Positions 22,735-32,355 are shown, numbered from the stretch's first letter. The stretch: 50,292 nucleotides of DNA from Lachnospiraceae bacterium (GCA_009911175.1 QXWX01000052.1:1-50292); one strand, 5' to 3'. The notes: generated by a model from the letters alone, not told the origin. Program-made: numbers and translations.

Positions 22735-23709
22735 TCAGTCTTTTTTCTTCTTCAATACATCTACCAATACTGCCGCGATCAGCACGATACCGGTAAAGAT
22801 CTGCTGCCAGTTTGCCTGCAGGCCGATAAACGGAAGTCCGACCTTCATCAGACAGATGACGATAACTCCGAGGAAGGAACCCAGGATCGTTCCTACACCG
22901 CCGGATGCAGATACGCCGCCTACGATCGCTCCGCCGATGGCATCCAGCTCAAATCCCGCGCCGGCGCCCGGATAGATCGTTGCATAAGTCGCAGCGTATG
23001 CAACCCCTGCCATACCTGCAAATAATCCGGAGATCACATATGCCAGTACATGATAGAACTTGATGTTTACACCTGCAAGTCTTGTTGCCTCTTTATTACT
23101 TCCAATGGCAATCGTATAACGCCCTACCCTGGTATGATCTAATACAAAGGACATGATCGCTACCAGGATGATCATAAACACGATCCCGATCGGTATGACC
23201 GTTCCCTCCGCAGTCACGAACTTGAAGATCTTCCGGAAGCCTCCGTCTGCTGATATGGATGACGGCCAGGATACGCCGAAACCGCCGCAGAGCGCAGGTC
23301 CGAGTCCACGCGTGATCATGCAGGTACACAGTGTCGCCAGGAACGGCGGCAGGTCCATGATCGCAACCAGTACACCGTTAAATACACCGATCAATACTCC
23401 AAAGCCGATACATACCGCAATCGCAACCCCAACCGGCATTCCCTTCTGGAAGATCAGGAATCCTCCGATCAGCGCGTAAGAAACCAGTCCTGTACCTATG
23501 GAAAGGTCTACACCGCCTGTGATCAGCGGAAACGTAACTCCCAGTGCCATCAGCGTGATATAATAGGTATTATCCAAAACACTCACCAGAGTCGGATAGG
23601 TTCTGAACGTGGGGCTGAGAATACTGAACAGAGCGATCATCGCAACGATGATTGCCAATACCATGGCCTCTCGCCCTTTTAATTTACCAAAAGCTTTCTT
23701 GTTTGCCAT
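22735..23709 (-). CDS. Sugar ABC transporter permease (RbsC type), second permease
   Basis: A 324-aa inner-membrane permease with 8-10 helices in the ribose/xylose/galactose permease family. Hallmarks are LMALGVTFPLITGGVDLSIG near residue 60, GVFNGVLVAIMDLPPFLATL, and the cytoplasmic EAA-like loop GSNKEATRLAGVNIKFYHVL. It probably pairs with the permease at 25252-26232 to form a heterodimeric channel, since the operon has two related but different permeases. It starts 14 bases after the ATPase stop, with GAGGAGGGCGGGAGA upstream. Confidence 0.92.
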   Translation of the reverse strand: MANKKAFGKLKGREAMVLAIIVAMIALFSILSPTFRTYPTLVSVLDNTYYITLMALGVTFPLITGGVDLSIGTGLVSYALIGGFLIFQKGMPVGVAIAVCIGFGVLIGVFNGVLVAIMDLPPFLATLCTCMITRGLGPALCGGFGVSWPSSISADGGFRKIFKFVTAEGTVIPIGIVFMIILVAIMSFVLDHTRVGRYTIAIGSNKEATRLAGVNIKFYHVLAYVISGLFAGMAGVAYAATYATIYPGAGAGFELDAIGGAIVGGVSASGGVGTILGSFLGVIVICLMKVGLPFIGLQANWQQIFTGIVLIAAVLVDVLKKKKD

Positions 23710-23723
23710 TCTCCCGCCCTCCT

Positions 23724-25220
23724 CTATTCAATCTCTCTTGTCGCAAGATTCATAATTGTTTCCTGTTTTGCTTCAGAAATATCCAACTCGCCTGTCTTTT
23801 TTCCTTCGCACATTACCACGATCCGGTCGCTCATACGCAGGATCTCCGTCATCTCCGAGGAGATCATGATAATGGATTTACCTTCTGCTACCAGCCTGTT
23901 CATCAGCTTGTAGATCTCGTTCTTCGCTCCGACGTCAATACCTCTCGTTGGCTCGTCGAAAATGAGGATGTCACTGTTTCGTGTCAGCCATTTTGCGATT
24001 ACGACCTTCTGCTGGTTACCGCCGGAGAGGTTTACAACCAGTTCGTCCACACCCGGAGTCTTGGTTGCAAGCGCTTCTACATACTGGTTGGCAACATCAG
24101 TCTCTTTCTTCTTGTCAATAAAGATCCCATTCATGAAATCCTTCATGGAAGCCATCGTTGTATTTTCCGCAATGGTCTTCTGTACAACGATACCAAACCG
24201 CTTTCTATCCTCGGACAGATATCCGATCCCGCAGTTAACCGCGTCCTGCGGATTGTTGATAGTGACCTTCTGTCCATTGATGTAGATGTCTCCGCTTTCC
24301 TTCGGATCAGCTCCGAACAAGGCTCTCGCCGTCTCGGTACGTCCCGCGCCCATCAAGCCTGAAAATCCGAGGATCTCGCCCTTGCGCAGTTCAAAGCTGA
24401 CATCCTGTACCATCCTGCCCGCATTCAGGTGTTCTACCTTTAATACAACCGGCGCGTCCTTCGGAACCGCGCTTTCGGTCTTCGGATCCTCATAAATAAC
24501 GCGGCCTACCATCATATTGATGATATCTTCCTTTGTACACTCTTCTGTGATCAATGTTCCTACATAAGTACCGTCACGCATAACTGTAACGCGGTCCGTG
24601 ATCACCTTGATCTCATCCATACGGTGAGAGATATAGACCATGGCAATGTCTTTTTTCTTCAGGTCACGAATGATCTTGAACATCTCTTCAATCTCAGACT
24701 CCGTGAGGGCCGCGGACGGCTCGTCAAAGATGATGACCTTGGCGTCAAAGGAAACGGCCTTGGCGATCTCGCACATCTGCTGTTTTCCTACCGTCAGGTT
24801 GGACATGGTCTCTGTCGGATCAATATGCACGTTCAGTCTTTCAAAAAGCTTCGCCGCTTCTTCATTCATCTTCTTATCGTCGATCCGAATCCCTTTTTTG
24901 AATTCTCTGCCGATGAACAGGTTCTGCGCAACGGTCAGATGACCAAGCATGTTCAGCTCCTGATGCACGATTACGATACCCGCGTCCTGAGCTTCTCTTG
25001 TATTTTTAAATTCGACTTCTTTTCCTTCATATGTGATCGTACCGGAATCCTTTTTATAGATTCCCGTCAATACCTTCATCAGAGTTGACTTTCCCGCTCC
25101 ATTTTCGCCCATGAGCGCGAGGACTTCTCCCTTTCTCACCTCTAAATCAACATGATCCAGTGCATGAACACCAGGGAAAGACTTGTCAATACCCTTCATT
25201 GTCAAAATAATTTCGCCCAT
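23724..25220 (-). CDS. Sugar ABC transporter ATPase with two ATPase domains (RbsA/MglA type)
   Basis: A 498-aa protein with two fused nucleotide-binding domains, the usual form for monosaccharide importers. The first half has a full Walker A GENGAGKST, signature NLTVGKQQMCEIAKA and Walker B VIIFDEPSAALT. The second half has a degenerate P-loop region (GFSGLMGAGRTETARALFG) and a normal NLSGGNQQKVVIAK signature with LIFDEPTRGIDVG. I chose the ATG at 25220, which has AAAGGAGAGG upstream; an ATG 26 codons earlier lies inside the previous gene's end region and lacks a good site. It drives both permeases of the operon. Confidence 0.93.
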   Translation of the reverse strand: MGEIILTMKGIDKSFPGVHALDHVDLEVRKGEVLALMGENGAGKSTLMKVLTGIYKKDSGTITYEGKEVEFKNTREAQDAGIVIVHQELNMLGHLTVAQNLFIGREFKKGIRIDDKKMNEEAAKLFERLNVHIDPTETMSNLTVGKQQMCEIAKAVSFDAKVIIFDEPSAALTESEIEEMFKIIRDLKKKDIAMVYISHRMDEIKVITDRVTVMRDGTYVGTLITEECTKEDIINMMVGRVIYEDPKTESAVPKDAPVVLKVEHLNAGRMVQDVSFELRKGEILGFSGLMGAGRTETARALFGADPKESGDIYINGQKVTINNPQDAVNCGIGYLSEDRKRFGIVVQKTIAENTTMASMKDFMNGIFIDKKKETDVANQYVEALATKTPGVDELVVNLSGGNQQKVVIAKWLTRNSDILIFDEPTRGIDVGAKNEIYKLMNRLVAEGKSIIMISSEMTEILRMSDRIVVMCEGKKTGELDISEAKQETIMNLATREIE

Positions 25221-25251
25221 TTTCTCACCTCTCCTTTCTTTTATACTATCA

Positions 25252-26232
25252 CTAATTCCTTCTGCGTCTTGCGGAAACGTCCGAGTAAACTGCCGCAATA
25301 ACGATCAAACCGGTGATAATATACTGATATTCTTTTGTAAATCCCAGCGCAAGAATACCTTGCTGTAAAAGAGAAATGATAAATACACCAATTACAGTAC
25401 CACTGATGGATGCAAGCCCGCCGGCCATGGATGTACCGCCCATCACGCATCCTGCGATCGCTTCATTGTTATACTGGTCTCCATATCCGGGCTGTACGGT
25501 CGTGTATGCGGCTACGAAGAAGATTGATGCCACGCCGACCAGAGTTCCACAGATGATGTAAGCCAGCATTTTCCACTTTTTCACATTCACGCCTGAAAGC
25601 CTGACAGCCTCTTCATTGCTTCCAAGGCAGAGTATGTAACGTCCCCATTTTGTCTTATTCAATACGATCGCGCAGATGACTGAAATCCCCAAAAAGATAA
25701 ACAGGCCGACCGGAATGCCGTTCATGTTGATAAAATTCCTGTACCATCCGTCATCTGTCGTTGACTGCGGCCAGCTTACGGACTGAGTCTTTGTAAATAC
25801 GGCCGCGATTCCTTTTGCAATGTTCATGCTTGCCATAGACACGATAAACGGAGGTACCTTCCAGTATGCTACCAGATATCCATTGAAAACGCCGAACAAA
25901 ACACCAATCAGGATACTCATGATCAGGCTGGGCGCCATGGGCACACCGTAGGTAGTCAGGCAATACCCTGACACCAGTGAACAGCAGAACATCACCGGCC
26001 CGATGGAGAAATCAATTCCTCCTGTCGCGATCACGAATGTTACCCCCAGCGAAAGAAATCCCAGAAAGTAAACGTAATTCAGGGTGTTCATGATACGCGA
26101 AAAGCCGAAAAAGCTTCCGCCGGTCAATGCCCCGAATGCCAGGTACATTAAAAGCAGTACAAAGATCAGGACAATTCTGTTAAACCCCACCTTCTTTACA
26201 AATGCATTTTGTTTGATTTTTTCCACTTTCAT
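25252..26232 (-). CDS. Sugar ABC transporter permease (RbsC type), first permease
   Basis: A 326-aa permease related to the one at 22735-23709. It has a long basic N-terminus then membrane helices from ~residue 18; family strings are GFLSLGVTFVIATGGIDFSIG, GVFNGYLVAYWKVPPFIVSM and GSNEEAVRLSGVNVKKWKML. Together with the second permease it forms the membrane pore. Its start ATG overlaps the stop of the 60-codon gene (ATGA at 26229-26232), with GGAGGAGG upstream, so the two are coupled. Confidence 0.92.
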   Translation of the reverse strand: MKVEKIKQNAFVKKVGFNRIVLIFVLLLMYLAFGALTGGSFFGFSRIMNTLNYVYFLGFLSLGVTFVIATGGIDFSIGPVMFCCSLVSGYCLTTYGVPMAPSLIMSILIGVLFGVFNGYLVAYWKVPPFIVSMASMNIAKGIAAVFTKTQSVSWPQSTTDDGWYRNFINMNGIPVGLFIFLGISVICAIVLNKTKWGRYILCLGSNEEAVRLSGVNVKKWKMLAYIICGTLVGVASIFFVAAYTTVQPGYGDQYNNEAIAGCVMGGTSMAGGLASISGTVIGVFIISLLQQGILALGFTKEYQYIITGLIVIAAVYSDVSARRRRN

Positions 26233-26411
26233 TCCTCCTCCATGAATGATTCCTCCAGAATACGTCCGTTTTTCCGTACAAGATACCGCTCTCGCGAACG
26301 CATCCAGCTCGCCACGCGTAACGCTTCGCTCTCATTCACCCCAAACGCTTTTGAAATGTTTTGAACATATTTCATGATACCCCGCGACGTTTTCTCGTTT
26401 CTATAGGGCAT
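26229..26411 (-). CDS. Small protein (60 aa or less) heading the sugar ABC operon
   Basis: The family is not recognised. The peptide is basic with an acidic tail (ESFMEEE) and has a possible helix-turn-helix-like stretch (KAFGVNESEALRVASWMRSR). It is translationally coupled to the first permease by an ATGA overlap, which argues that it is read. The start is uncertain: the ATG at 26411 has AAAGGAGG fourteen bases upstream, but a vegetative promoter (26412-26440) would start transcription inside this codon region. An ATG at 26375 (48 aa, weak CGGGG site) is therefore the alternative. It could tune translation of the transporter genes. Confidence 0.5.
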   Translation of the reverse strand: MPYRNEKTSRGIMKYVQNISKAFGVNESEALRVASWMRSRERYLVRKNGRILEESFMEEE

Positions 26412-26440
26412 ATTATACTATCTAACCTCCTTTAAGTCAA
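26412..26440 (-). promoter_or_regulatory. Promoter of the sugar ABC operon
   Basis: Minus-strand TTGACT (26440-26435) and TATAAT (26417-26412) with a 17-bp spacer, a near-consensus promoter. It ends directly against the ATG at 26411. Confidence 0.65.
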
Positions 26441-26495
26441 CATATTTTTATATTATTTTTACAAACAGAATCCCGTTTCAGCTTTCTCTTTTCCC

Positions 26496-26524
26496 GAAGC
26501 GTTTTATCGAAAGCGAAACGCTTC
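26496..26524. promoter_or_regulatory. Operator candidate for the LacI regulator
   Basis: GAAGCGTTT (26496-26504) and AAACGCTTC (26516-26524) form a perfect 9-bp inverted repeat, with CGAAAGCG inside. CG-centred A/T-flanked palindromes are usual for LacI-family proteins (and resemble cre sites). It lies between the regulator gene and the ABC operon promoter. Confidence 0.5.
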
Positions 26525-26604
26525 GCTTCTTATGTCCGCACGCTTTCCCCTGCAGCGTTTCCGCATCCCTTCATATACTGCCTCGCAAATCCATGCGCCC
26601 GCGT

Positions 26605-27624
26605 TCAGGACGGGATGTCTTCCTCCAGTCTGCGGATAGATTCTCCTTTCTGTATCTTTGTTCCCAGGCAGATTTTTACAGGCGAATCTTCCTCTTCCTT
26701 TTTTTCCATCCGGTTCCACAGCAGTTCTACCGCTTTCATGCACATCCTTTCCATCGGCTGCTCCACCATGTACCAGCTCGGATTGATCAGTCCGGAAAGC
26801 ATCAGGTTGTCAAACCCGATCAGGGAGATGTCCTCCGGACAGGAAAATTCAGACTGGTTGACCGCCAGCACTCCGCCCAGCATCGTATCATAATTCCCCA
26901 TCAGGACCGCTGTCGGACGATCCGGTTCCGCCAGCAGCTCCTTCATCTTCTCATAACCGACCTCCATAGAATGGCGCCCCCGCTTGATATACTCCTCCCG
27001 GATCTCCAGCCCCGCCTGGCGCATGGCGTCTTCATAGCCCTTGATCCGTTCGATCCCGGTATACTCCACATCAGAAGCAATCACCGCGATCTTTTTATGA
27101 TTATGCTTCAGCAGCAGGTCCACCGCCCGGTAGGCCGCTATTTTATTATCAATCCCCACACAGTCGAACTCTTCGTCCTGAAACGCCCGGTCCACCAGAA
27201 CGATGGGGATCTTATTCTGCTTCGCAGGCTTCAAAAAGGTTCCTCTCATGCTGACAGGGAGCGCAATGATCCCGTCCACCTTCCTGCTGACCAGGAACTT
27301 CAGATTCTGCGCCTCAATCTCTTCATCATTGCAGGAGTCGCAGCTCATCATCCCATATCCCCGCTTTCTCAGCTCCTGTCCTATGTAATGCAGCAGCATC
27401 CCCGAAAAATAGCATGCAATATCATGAACCATGACGCCTACGATCTTTGTCTTATTTTTCACAAGTCCTCTTGCAATCTCATTGACCTCATAGTGCAGCT
27501 CATGGATTGCCTCTTCGATCAAAATCTTATTCTCCGGCAGTACGTTTCCTCCATTCAAGTACTTGGAAATCGTCGCCATTGATAAACCTGTCCTGTTTTT
27601 GACATCGCGCATTGTTGCCGGCAC
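26605..27624 (-). CDS. LacI-family transcriptional regulator
   Basis: A 339-aa repressor-type protein. The N-terminal HTH (MRDVKNRTGLSMATISKYLN) is followed by the hinge helix region NEIARGLV and a periplasmic-binding-like sensor domain with IVGVMVHDIACYFSG, DGIIALPVS, VLVDRAF and SLIGFDNLMLSG. It most likely senses the sugar imported by the neighbouring operon and binds the 26496-26524 palindrome. I chose the GTG at 27624, which has AAGGAAGGTGAG just upstream; a TTG at 27648 would add eight residues. It points the same way as the ABC operon, about 190 bases upstream of it. Confidence 0.9.
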   Translation of the reverse strand: MPATMRDVKNRTGLSMATISKYLNGGNVLPENKILIEEAIHELHYEVNEIARGLVKNKTKIVGVMVHDIACYFSGMLLHYIGQELRKRGYGMMSCDSCNDEEIEAQNLKFLVSRKVDGIIALPVSMRGTFLKPAKQNKIPIVLVDRAFQDEEFDCVGIDNKIAAYRAVDLLLKHNHKKIAVIASDVEYTGIERIKGYEDAMRQAGLEIREEYIKRGRHSMEVGYEKMKELLAEPDRPTAVLMGNYDTMLGGVLAVNQSEFSCPEDISLIGFDNLMLSGLINPSWYMVEQPMERMCMKAVELLWNRMEKKEEEDSPVKICLGTKIQKGESIRRLEEDIPS

Positions 27625-27858
27625 GACTCTCACCTTCCTTTCTGTCAAACGAACCGCTTAGTTTCAATACTTTTTCTAGTAAAGCACATTTTTCTCGGTC
27701 AAGTCAATAGAAAATTCCAAATTTTCTAATAATTCCTATATTTTGACGGAAAATTCGACATTTTATTTACATTCCATCTGTTGTATAATAGGAACTATGC
27801 TGATGCACAAACAGGTCTTCAATTTTTTGCGAAACGATTATGGAGGTTCTATTTTACT

Positions 27859-28401
27859 ATGAAAAAACTGCGCAAACTTTTCACTCTGCTTTTCGCTCTG
27901 GTTTTTTGCATTTTATTTACTTGGGGATGCGGGAAGAAGGCGGCGGAGTGTCCATTCACAACGATCACATGGGAGCATACGCTGGAGGATATTCAGGAGC
28001 TGGAAGGCACCGACAGTGAAGCCTACGATTCCACCGTATACGGCGGCCCGGTTTATTCTTATCCGAAGGAATATGATGGTTTGAACGGAACCGTCAAGTA
28101 TTCTTTTGATGAAAATGACAGGCTTGTCAGTATGGCCTGGATGTACGAAACCGGCGATTCCGACGATCTCCTGGCGGTTTATGATCAGATCCACAAGGAG
28201 GCGGAGGATATGCTTGGCAAAAGCGGGTTCAAGTACAATTCGGATCGATTTTCCGATCTGGCATCCCCCGGCGACGTCTGGTATCTGGAGACCGGCAATG
28301 TGATCTTAAATACCGTTGACGCCGAGGATGTCAAAATTCTTCAATACAGCTTCCTGCACCCGGATGTCTCCGAAGGGAATCCGCAGGACAGTAAGAAATA
28401 A
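27859..28401 (+). CDS. Putative lipoprotein, 180 aa
   Basis: The family is not recognised. A lipoprotein signal (MKKLRKLFTLLFALVFCILF, then TWGC) predicts cleavage before a Cys near residue 24 and anchoring on the outer face of the membrane. The mature part is acidic, with repeated aromatic residues and a central YSFDENDRLVSMAW beta-type stretch like those of small secreted structural domains. The start has GGAGG twelve bases upstream, and a TATAAT lies at 27784-27789. It is divergent from the LacI gene, so a shared control region is possible. Confidence 0.7.
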   Translation: MKKLRKLFTLLFALVFCILFTWGCGKKAAECPFTTITWEHTLEDIQELEGTDSEAYDSTVYGGPVYSYPKEYDGLNGTVKYSFDENDRLVSMAWMYETGDSDDLLAVYDQIHKEAEDMLGKSGFKYNSDRFSDLASPGDVWYLETGNVILNTVDAEDVKILQYSFLHPDVSEGNPQDSKK

Positions 28402-28537
28402 TCGTCCATGGGTCCTCCGGCGGTGCGGTGTAAAGGATTGCGGCCGCGGTGGTTTTCTGCTCAGGATCTCCATCGGCTCCACAGCTCCGAAGCCGGACAG
28501 ACGCTTGCATTTTATAATACATTCAGGAGGTTTCCAT

Positions 28538-29353
28538 ATGACAAAAGAACAGATTTTGAACACCCGTCTGACGGAAGAGCAGATCGCAATGTTTTATCTG
28601 GGGCAGGAAGGATTTTTGATCCGATACCGTGACCACTTTTATCTCATCGACCCTTATCTGTCGGATTCCATCGACCGCCATCACGGAATGCAGGACGCGG
28701 ATTGGACACGCAGGTATGACATCCCCATCCTGCCGGAGGAGCTGGATTTTGTAGACTATGTATTTTGTACCCATGACCATACGGACCATGCGGATCCGGA
28801 CACGCTGCGCGCTCTTGCCGCGCACAACACCAAAGCGGTATTCATTGTTCCGGCGCCGGTCCGTGAAAATATCCGCTCCTACGGGGTGGACGATTCCCGT
28901 ATCATGAGCGCTGCCGCCGGGCAGAAGCTGTCTCTCGGCCCCTGCAGTGTCACACCTGTCGCGGCGGCCCACGAAGAGCTGCATACCGATGAATCTGGAA
29001 ATTATAAAGAACTGGGGTATCGGATGACCTTCGGCAGCACCACCCTGTTCCACTCCGGAGACTGCTGCATCTACGACGGCCTTGCAGAGCAGATCAGCGG
29101 GGTGGATATCCTGATGGTTCCGGTCAACGGAAGAGACTACTATAAACTGCAAAATGACATTATCGGAAATATGAACGCGGAAGAGGCCGTACTGCTGGCA
29201 CAGGAAATCCATGCGCGGCTGCTTGTGCCCATGCATTTTGACCTGTATGCGGGCAACGGACTCAGCCCGGCCTACTTCGTGGACTGCTTATACCGGTTCA
29301 GCCCCGGACAGGCTTTCCACATGTTTGCTTCCGGTGAGAGATATATCTTTTAG
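28538..29353 (+). CDS. UlaG-like metallo-beta-lactamase-fold hydrolase
   Basis: A 271-aa metal-dependent hydrolase related to L-ascorbate-6-phosphate lactonase (UlaG). The metal site motif THDHTDHADPDTL matches HxHxDH. Further ligands are in the HSGDCCIYDG strand (Asp) and the late VPMHFD histidine. UlaG family members open phosphorylated lactones in sugar use, but this substrate is unknown. The start is marked by AGGAGG eight bases before the ATG at 28538; a much longer upstream frame overlaps the lipoprotein gene and is not real. No ula transport genes are present, so the UlaG role itself is not implied. Confidence 0.8.
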   Translation: MTKEQILNTRLTEEQIAMFYLGQEGFLIRYRDHFYLIDPYLSDSIDRHHGMQDADWTRRYDIPILPEELDFVDYVFCTHDHTDHADPDTLRALAAHNTKAVFIVPAPVRENIRSYGVDDSRIMSAAAGQKLSLGPCSVTPVAAAHEELHTDESGNYKELGYRMTFGSTTLFHSGDCCIYDGLAEQISGVDILMVPVNGRDYYKLQNDIIGNMNAEEAVLLAQEIHARLLVPMHFDLYAGNGLSPAYFVDCLYRFSPGQAFHMFASGERYIF

Positions 29354-29371
29354 CAGAAGGCGGGCAGTTCC

Positions 29372-31453
29372 TTATTCCACATTCCTCAGAAATCCTACAT
29401 AGGTCGCCGTAAAGTAGATCGCATAGATCCCGAAGAACAGCAGAAATGCCGTCATGAAATACTGCAGTACAAAGGTATGCACCCCGGTGGAAGCGACAAA
29501 CATCGCACTGGCAAAGATGATGACGACTCCGCTGAGCACCGCGGCAAACAGCGCCGGACACAGGAAATACATGAACAGCTGCTTCCATACCACGGCCGCA
29601 AGTTTCTTTTTCTTGATCCCGATCTTCTGCAGCACCCCGTACCGGAACCGGTATTTCGCGGAGTCGCTGAGCTGCTGTACGGACAGCACGGTCAGGGCCA
29701 CGCACAGGAACACCAGACCGATATAAAACAGCGGGAAGATGATAGAGGAAAGCATATACTTTACCTCCGGGATCAGGTTGTCGCGGACCAGATATTTCGT
29801 ATAGTAGACCACCATCGTATCCGTTCCGCATCCCATACTTGTTTCGTCCAGGTACACATGCCCCATCATGTCCTGAATCTCATCCTCCGACAATTCTGCC
29901 AGATCATCCAGACGTTTTCCCAGATCCTTCGGAGCCTCCCCCTCAATATCCACGGCAAGCTCTCTGTAAAATACGTCCATTGCCTCCGTCTCGCTGTCCG
30001 GGACCACGATCAGGTAATCCGCCCCATTGTGCCCGTCCTGGGAAAATGGTTCTGTCCGGTATCCGGCGCAGAAAAGCTCCCCATCCTTCCCTCTGACAGA
30101 GAGCTCCCCGGAAAAATCTCCTGTCTCCTGATAAATCCGTTCCTTGAGGTGGATCAGGTATTCCCCTTCTTTTAATGAGACCGCAGGATAGCCCAGCATC
30201 CCGCGCAGATGGTTGTATGTCGAAAGACCTATATAGGTATCATAGGTTCCGTAACAGCCGCCAGCCTCTTCCTTGATCTTTTTCAGATCCGGCGTTCCGT
30301 CGGCCTTGCGGAAGGAATCATCAAAGATACGCAGATGCGTACTCAGCCATATATTCATCTCCATGGTACCGTTCTGGTAGATCGGATATGGGTATGCGTC
30401 ATGGATCTGTGTTTCCTGCTCCAGCACTTCCAGCTCCTTTGCAAAATCCTCATCCGTCCTCTCACTGAATACCTGCACATCAAAAGGAAATTTCTGCTCC
30501 AGCATCTGGTTCTGGTAATCCGAAAACATCATGGCAAACGCACAGCCAAGAAGCGCGATGGCAAACAACGCGGTCAGCGTCCCCATCGTAAACTGCATGG
30601 TCTTTACCTTGGAGGAAAACTGCCGCAGGAGAAACAGGTTTTCCCCTTTGTAAACGGCACTGCCTTTTTTTCTCACATAGCAGACGATCCAGGAGGACAG
30701 TCCCATATAAAACAGGTAGATCGCGAAAACCAGAGACACCAGGAACAGCAGAATATCCCCCGTACTCCACGTTTCTCCGAAAAACAGCTTGTATCCCAGG
30801 AGAAACAACAGCAGGATGGATGCCGGAAACAGCCATTTTTTCAGCGCTTCATGGGATTCCCTGATCTCTTCATTCTGCTGCCCCGCGTACATCAGCTCCC
30901 GGATGTTCATTTTCCGGAATTTCCGGGAGCAGCGTAGCAATGCCAGGATATAGCAGCCCCCATAGCAGGATGCCGTCATCAGAAGGCACCGGAGATCCAG
31001 AACGATCTGCAGGTGATACGTTTCCTGGAGCATGCCATACAGGATGGACAATAAAATCTGCTGCAGAAGGATTCCCAGCACCAGGCCGCAGAAAAATGCT
31101 CCCATGCCGAGAGCCGCATTTTCCCGCATGTACAGGCGGGCGATCGTTTTTTTGCGCATGCCCAGCAGCAGATAGGTTCCAAACTCCCGGCTTCTTTTGC
31201 CGAGCATGAACCGCACCATATAGTTGATCAGCCAGGCAATGATGATCACCACGAATACGGTTGCCAGGATGATCAGCATCTGCATCATATCCACATCGCT
31301 GACTCTGCCCTGCAGGTCTTTGGAAAAAATGACGGTGTTGAAGGCAAACATCAGCGCGGTCACAAAGGTCATGGTCAGAAAATAGACCAGGTAGTCCCTG
31401 GCGGATCGTTTGACATTGCGGAAGGCGAGCTTAGCGAGCATCAGAGACTTCAC
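29372..31453 (-). CDS. BceB-type ABC permease
   Basis: A 693-aa FtsX-family permease of the bacitracin/nisin-resistance type. It has an N-terminal helix (~20-40), helices near 50-75 and 100-165, two central helices (~210-270), a large extracellular domain (~310-530) that in this family contacts the peptide or lipid-bound antibiotic, and three C-terminal helices. With the overlapping ATPase gene upstream (22-base overlap) and the kinase/regulator at 33201-35047 it makes a complete BceRS-BceAB-like detoxification module. The substrate cannot be predicted. Confidence 0.92.
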   Translation of the reverse strand: MKSLMLAKLAFRNVKRSARDYLVYFLTMTFVTALMFAFNTVIFSKDLQGRVSDVDMMQMLIILATVFVVIIIAWLINYMVRFMLGKRSREFGTYLLLGMRKKTIARLYMRENAALGMGAFFCGLVLGILLQQILLSILYGMLQETYHLQIVLDLRCLLMTASCYGGCYILALLRCSRKFRKMNIRELMYAGQQNEEIRESHEALKKWLFPASILLLFLLGYKLFFGETWSTGDILLFLVSLVFAIYLFYMGLSSWIVCYVRKKGSAVYKGENLFLLRQFSSKVKTMQFTMGTLTALFAIALLGCAFAMMFSDYQNQMLEQKFPFDVQVFSERTDEDFAKELEVLEQETQIHDAYPYPIYQNGTMEMNIWLSTHLRIFDDSFRKADGTPDLKKIKEEAGGCYGTYDTYIGLSTYNHLRGMLGYPAVSLKEGEYLIHLKERIYQETGDFSGELSVRGKDGELFCAGYRTEPFSQDGHNGADYLIVVPDSETEAMDVFYRELAVDIEGEAPKDLGKRLDDLAELSEDEIQDMMGHVYLDETSMGCGTDTMVVYYTKYLVRDNLIPEVKYMLSSIIFPLFYIGLVFLCVALTVLSVQQLSDSAKYRFRYGVLQKIGIKKKKLAAVVWKQLFMYFLCPALFAAVLSGVVIIFASAMFVASTGVHTFVLQYFMTAFLLFFGIYAIYFTATYVGFLRNVE

Positions 31454-32198
31454 CTCCTGTCAGGGACAGTACATCCAGGATCTGGTTCAGGAAGCCGCGC
31501 CGGTCCTGCTCCCCCCGGACCAGTTCATGGAAAATGCGTCCGTCCTTCAAAAATAAGATCCGGGAACAGTAGCTGGCGGAAAACGCGTCGTGAGTCACCA
31601 TGAAAATAGTGGCCGAAAGCGCCCGGTTCATCTTCGTAAAGGTCTCCAAAAGGGTCTGGGACGACCTGGAATCCAGGGCCCCGGTAGGCTCATCCGCCAA
31701 CAGGAGCCGGGGATGGTTGATCAGTGCCCTGGCACAGGCGCACCGCTGCTTCTGCCCGCCGGATACCTGATAGGGGAACTGTCCGCGGACGTCCGCAATG
31801 CCCAGGAGGTTCAGCATGTTCTCACACTCTTCCTGGATCTCCCGGCGGCCTTTTTGCTGGAGCGTCATGGCCAGCATGATATTTTCCTCAATGGTCAGCG
31901 TATCTAGGAGGTTGTAGTCCTGGAATACAAAGCCCAGATTCTCCTTGCGGAAATCCGCCAGCTGATCCTCTTTGAGTTCCGTAATGTCAGTATCCCCGTA
32001 GTAGATATGCCCGGCTGTTACGCTGTCAATGGTGGACAGCATGTTGAGCAGGGTTGTTTTCCCGCTGCCAGAGGCCCCCATCACACCGACAAATTCGCCT
32101 TTTTCCACCGTAAAGCTGACACGGTCCACCGCCTTTGTCACATTTGCGCCGTTTCCATAATACTTCTCCACATCACAGATCCGGATGTAGTCTTTCAT
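31431..32198 (-). CDS. BceA-type ABC ATPase
   Basis: A 255-aa ATPase. Walker A is GASGSGKTTLL, the Q-loop lies in FVFQDYNLLD, the signature is VSGGQKQRCACAR, Walker B is LLLADEPTGALD, and the switch histidine is in VTHDAFS. It powers the permease whose gene overlaps its end. The leader before it contains three hairpins, and the promoter has one-helical-turn repeats (see 32223-32416). The start is preceded by GGGAGAG at a rather long distance (about 10-12 bases), consistent with controlled translation. Confidence 0.93.
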   Translation of the reverse strand: MKDYIRICDVEKYYGNGANVTKAVDRVSFTVEKGEFVGVMGASGSGKTTLLNMLSTIDSVTAGHIYYGDTDITELKEDQLADFRKENLGFVFQDYNLLDTLTIEENIMLAMTLQQKGRREIQEECENMLNLLGIADVRGQFPYQVSGGQKQRCACARALINHPRLLLADEPTGALDSRSSQTLLETFTKMNRALSATIFMVTHDAFSASYCSRILFLKDGRIFHELVRGEQDRRGFLNQILDVLSLTGGEVSDAR

Positions 32199-32222
32199 TG
32201 TCTGTCACTCTCCCTTCGAAAC

Positions 32223-32355
32223 CATATGGTATACTGAGCGCCAGATAAATCCGCAGCTCAGTATCATATGACGCGCACAGCCGTATGAGGAAATATATTG
32301 CTTTGCAGCTACGGCTGGCGCGATACTCACAGCAGATTTCGTCAGCCGTGAGTAT
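32223..32355 (-). promoter_or_regulatory. Three-hairpin leader of the BceAB-like genes
   Basis: Three consecutive inverted repeats lie in the predicted 5' untranslated leader. The first is CATATG..ATACTGAGC with GCTCAGTATCATATG (32223-32270). The second is CGCGC.CAGCCGTA with TACGGCTGGCGCG (32272-32322). The third is ATACTCAC with GTGAGTAT (32323-32355). None is followed by a T-run on the minus strand, so simple attenuation is unlikely; effects on RNA stability or on ribosome access are possible. Confidence 0.5.

Noticed and set aside
28316..28537. Longer start for the UlaG-like protein
   Set aside because: The added 74 residues overlap the lipoprotein gene, are basic and low-complexity, and the AGGAGG site clearly marks the ATG at 28538.
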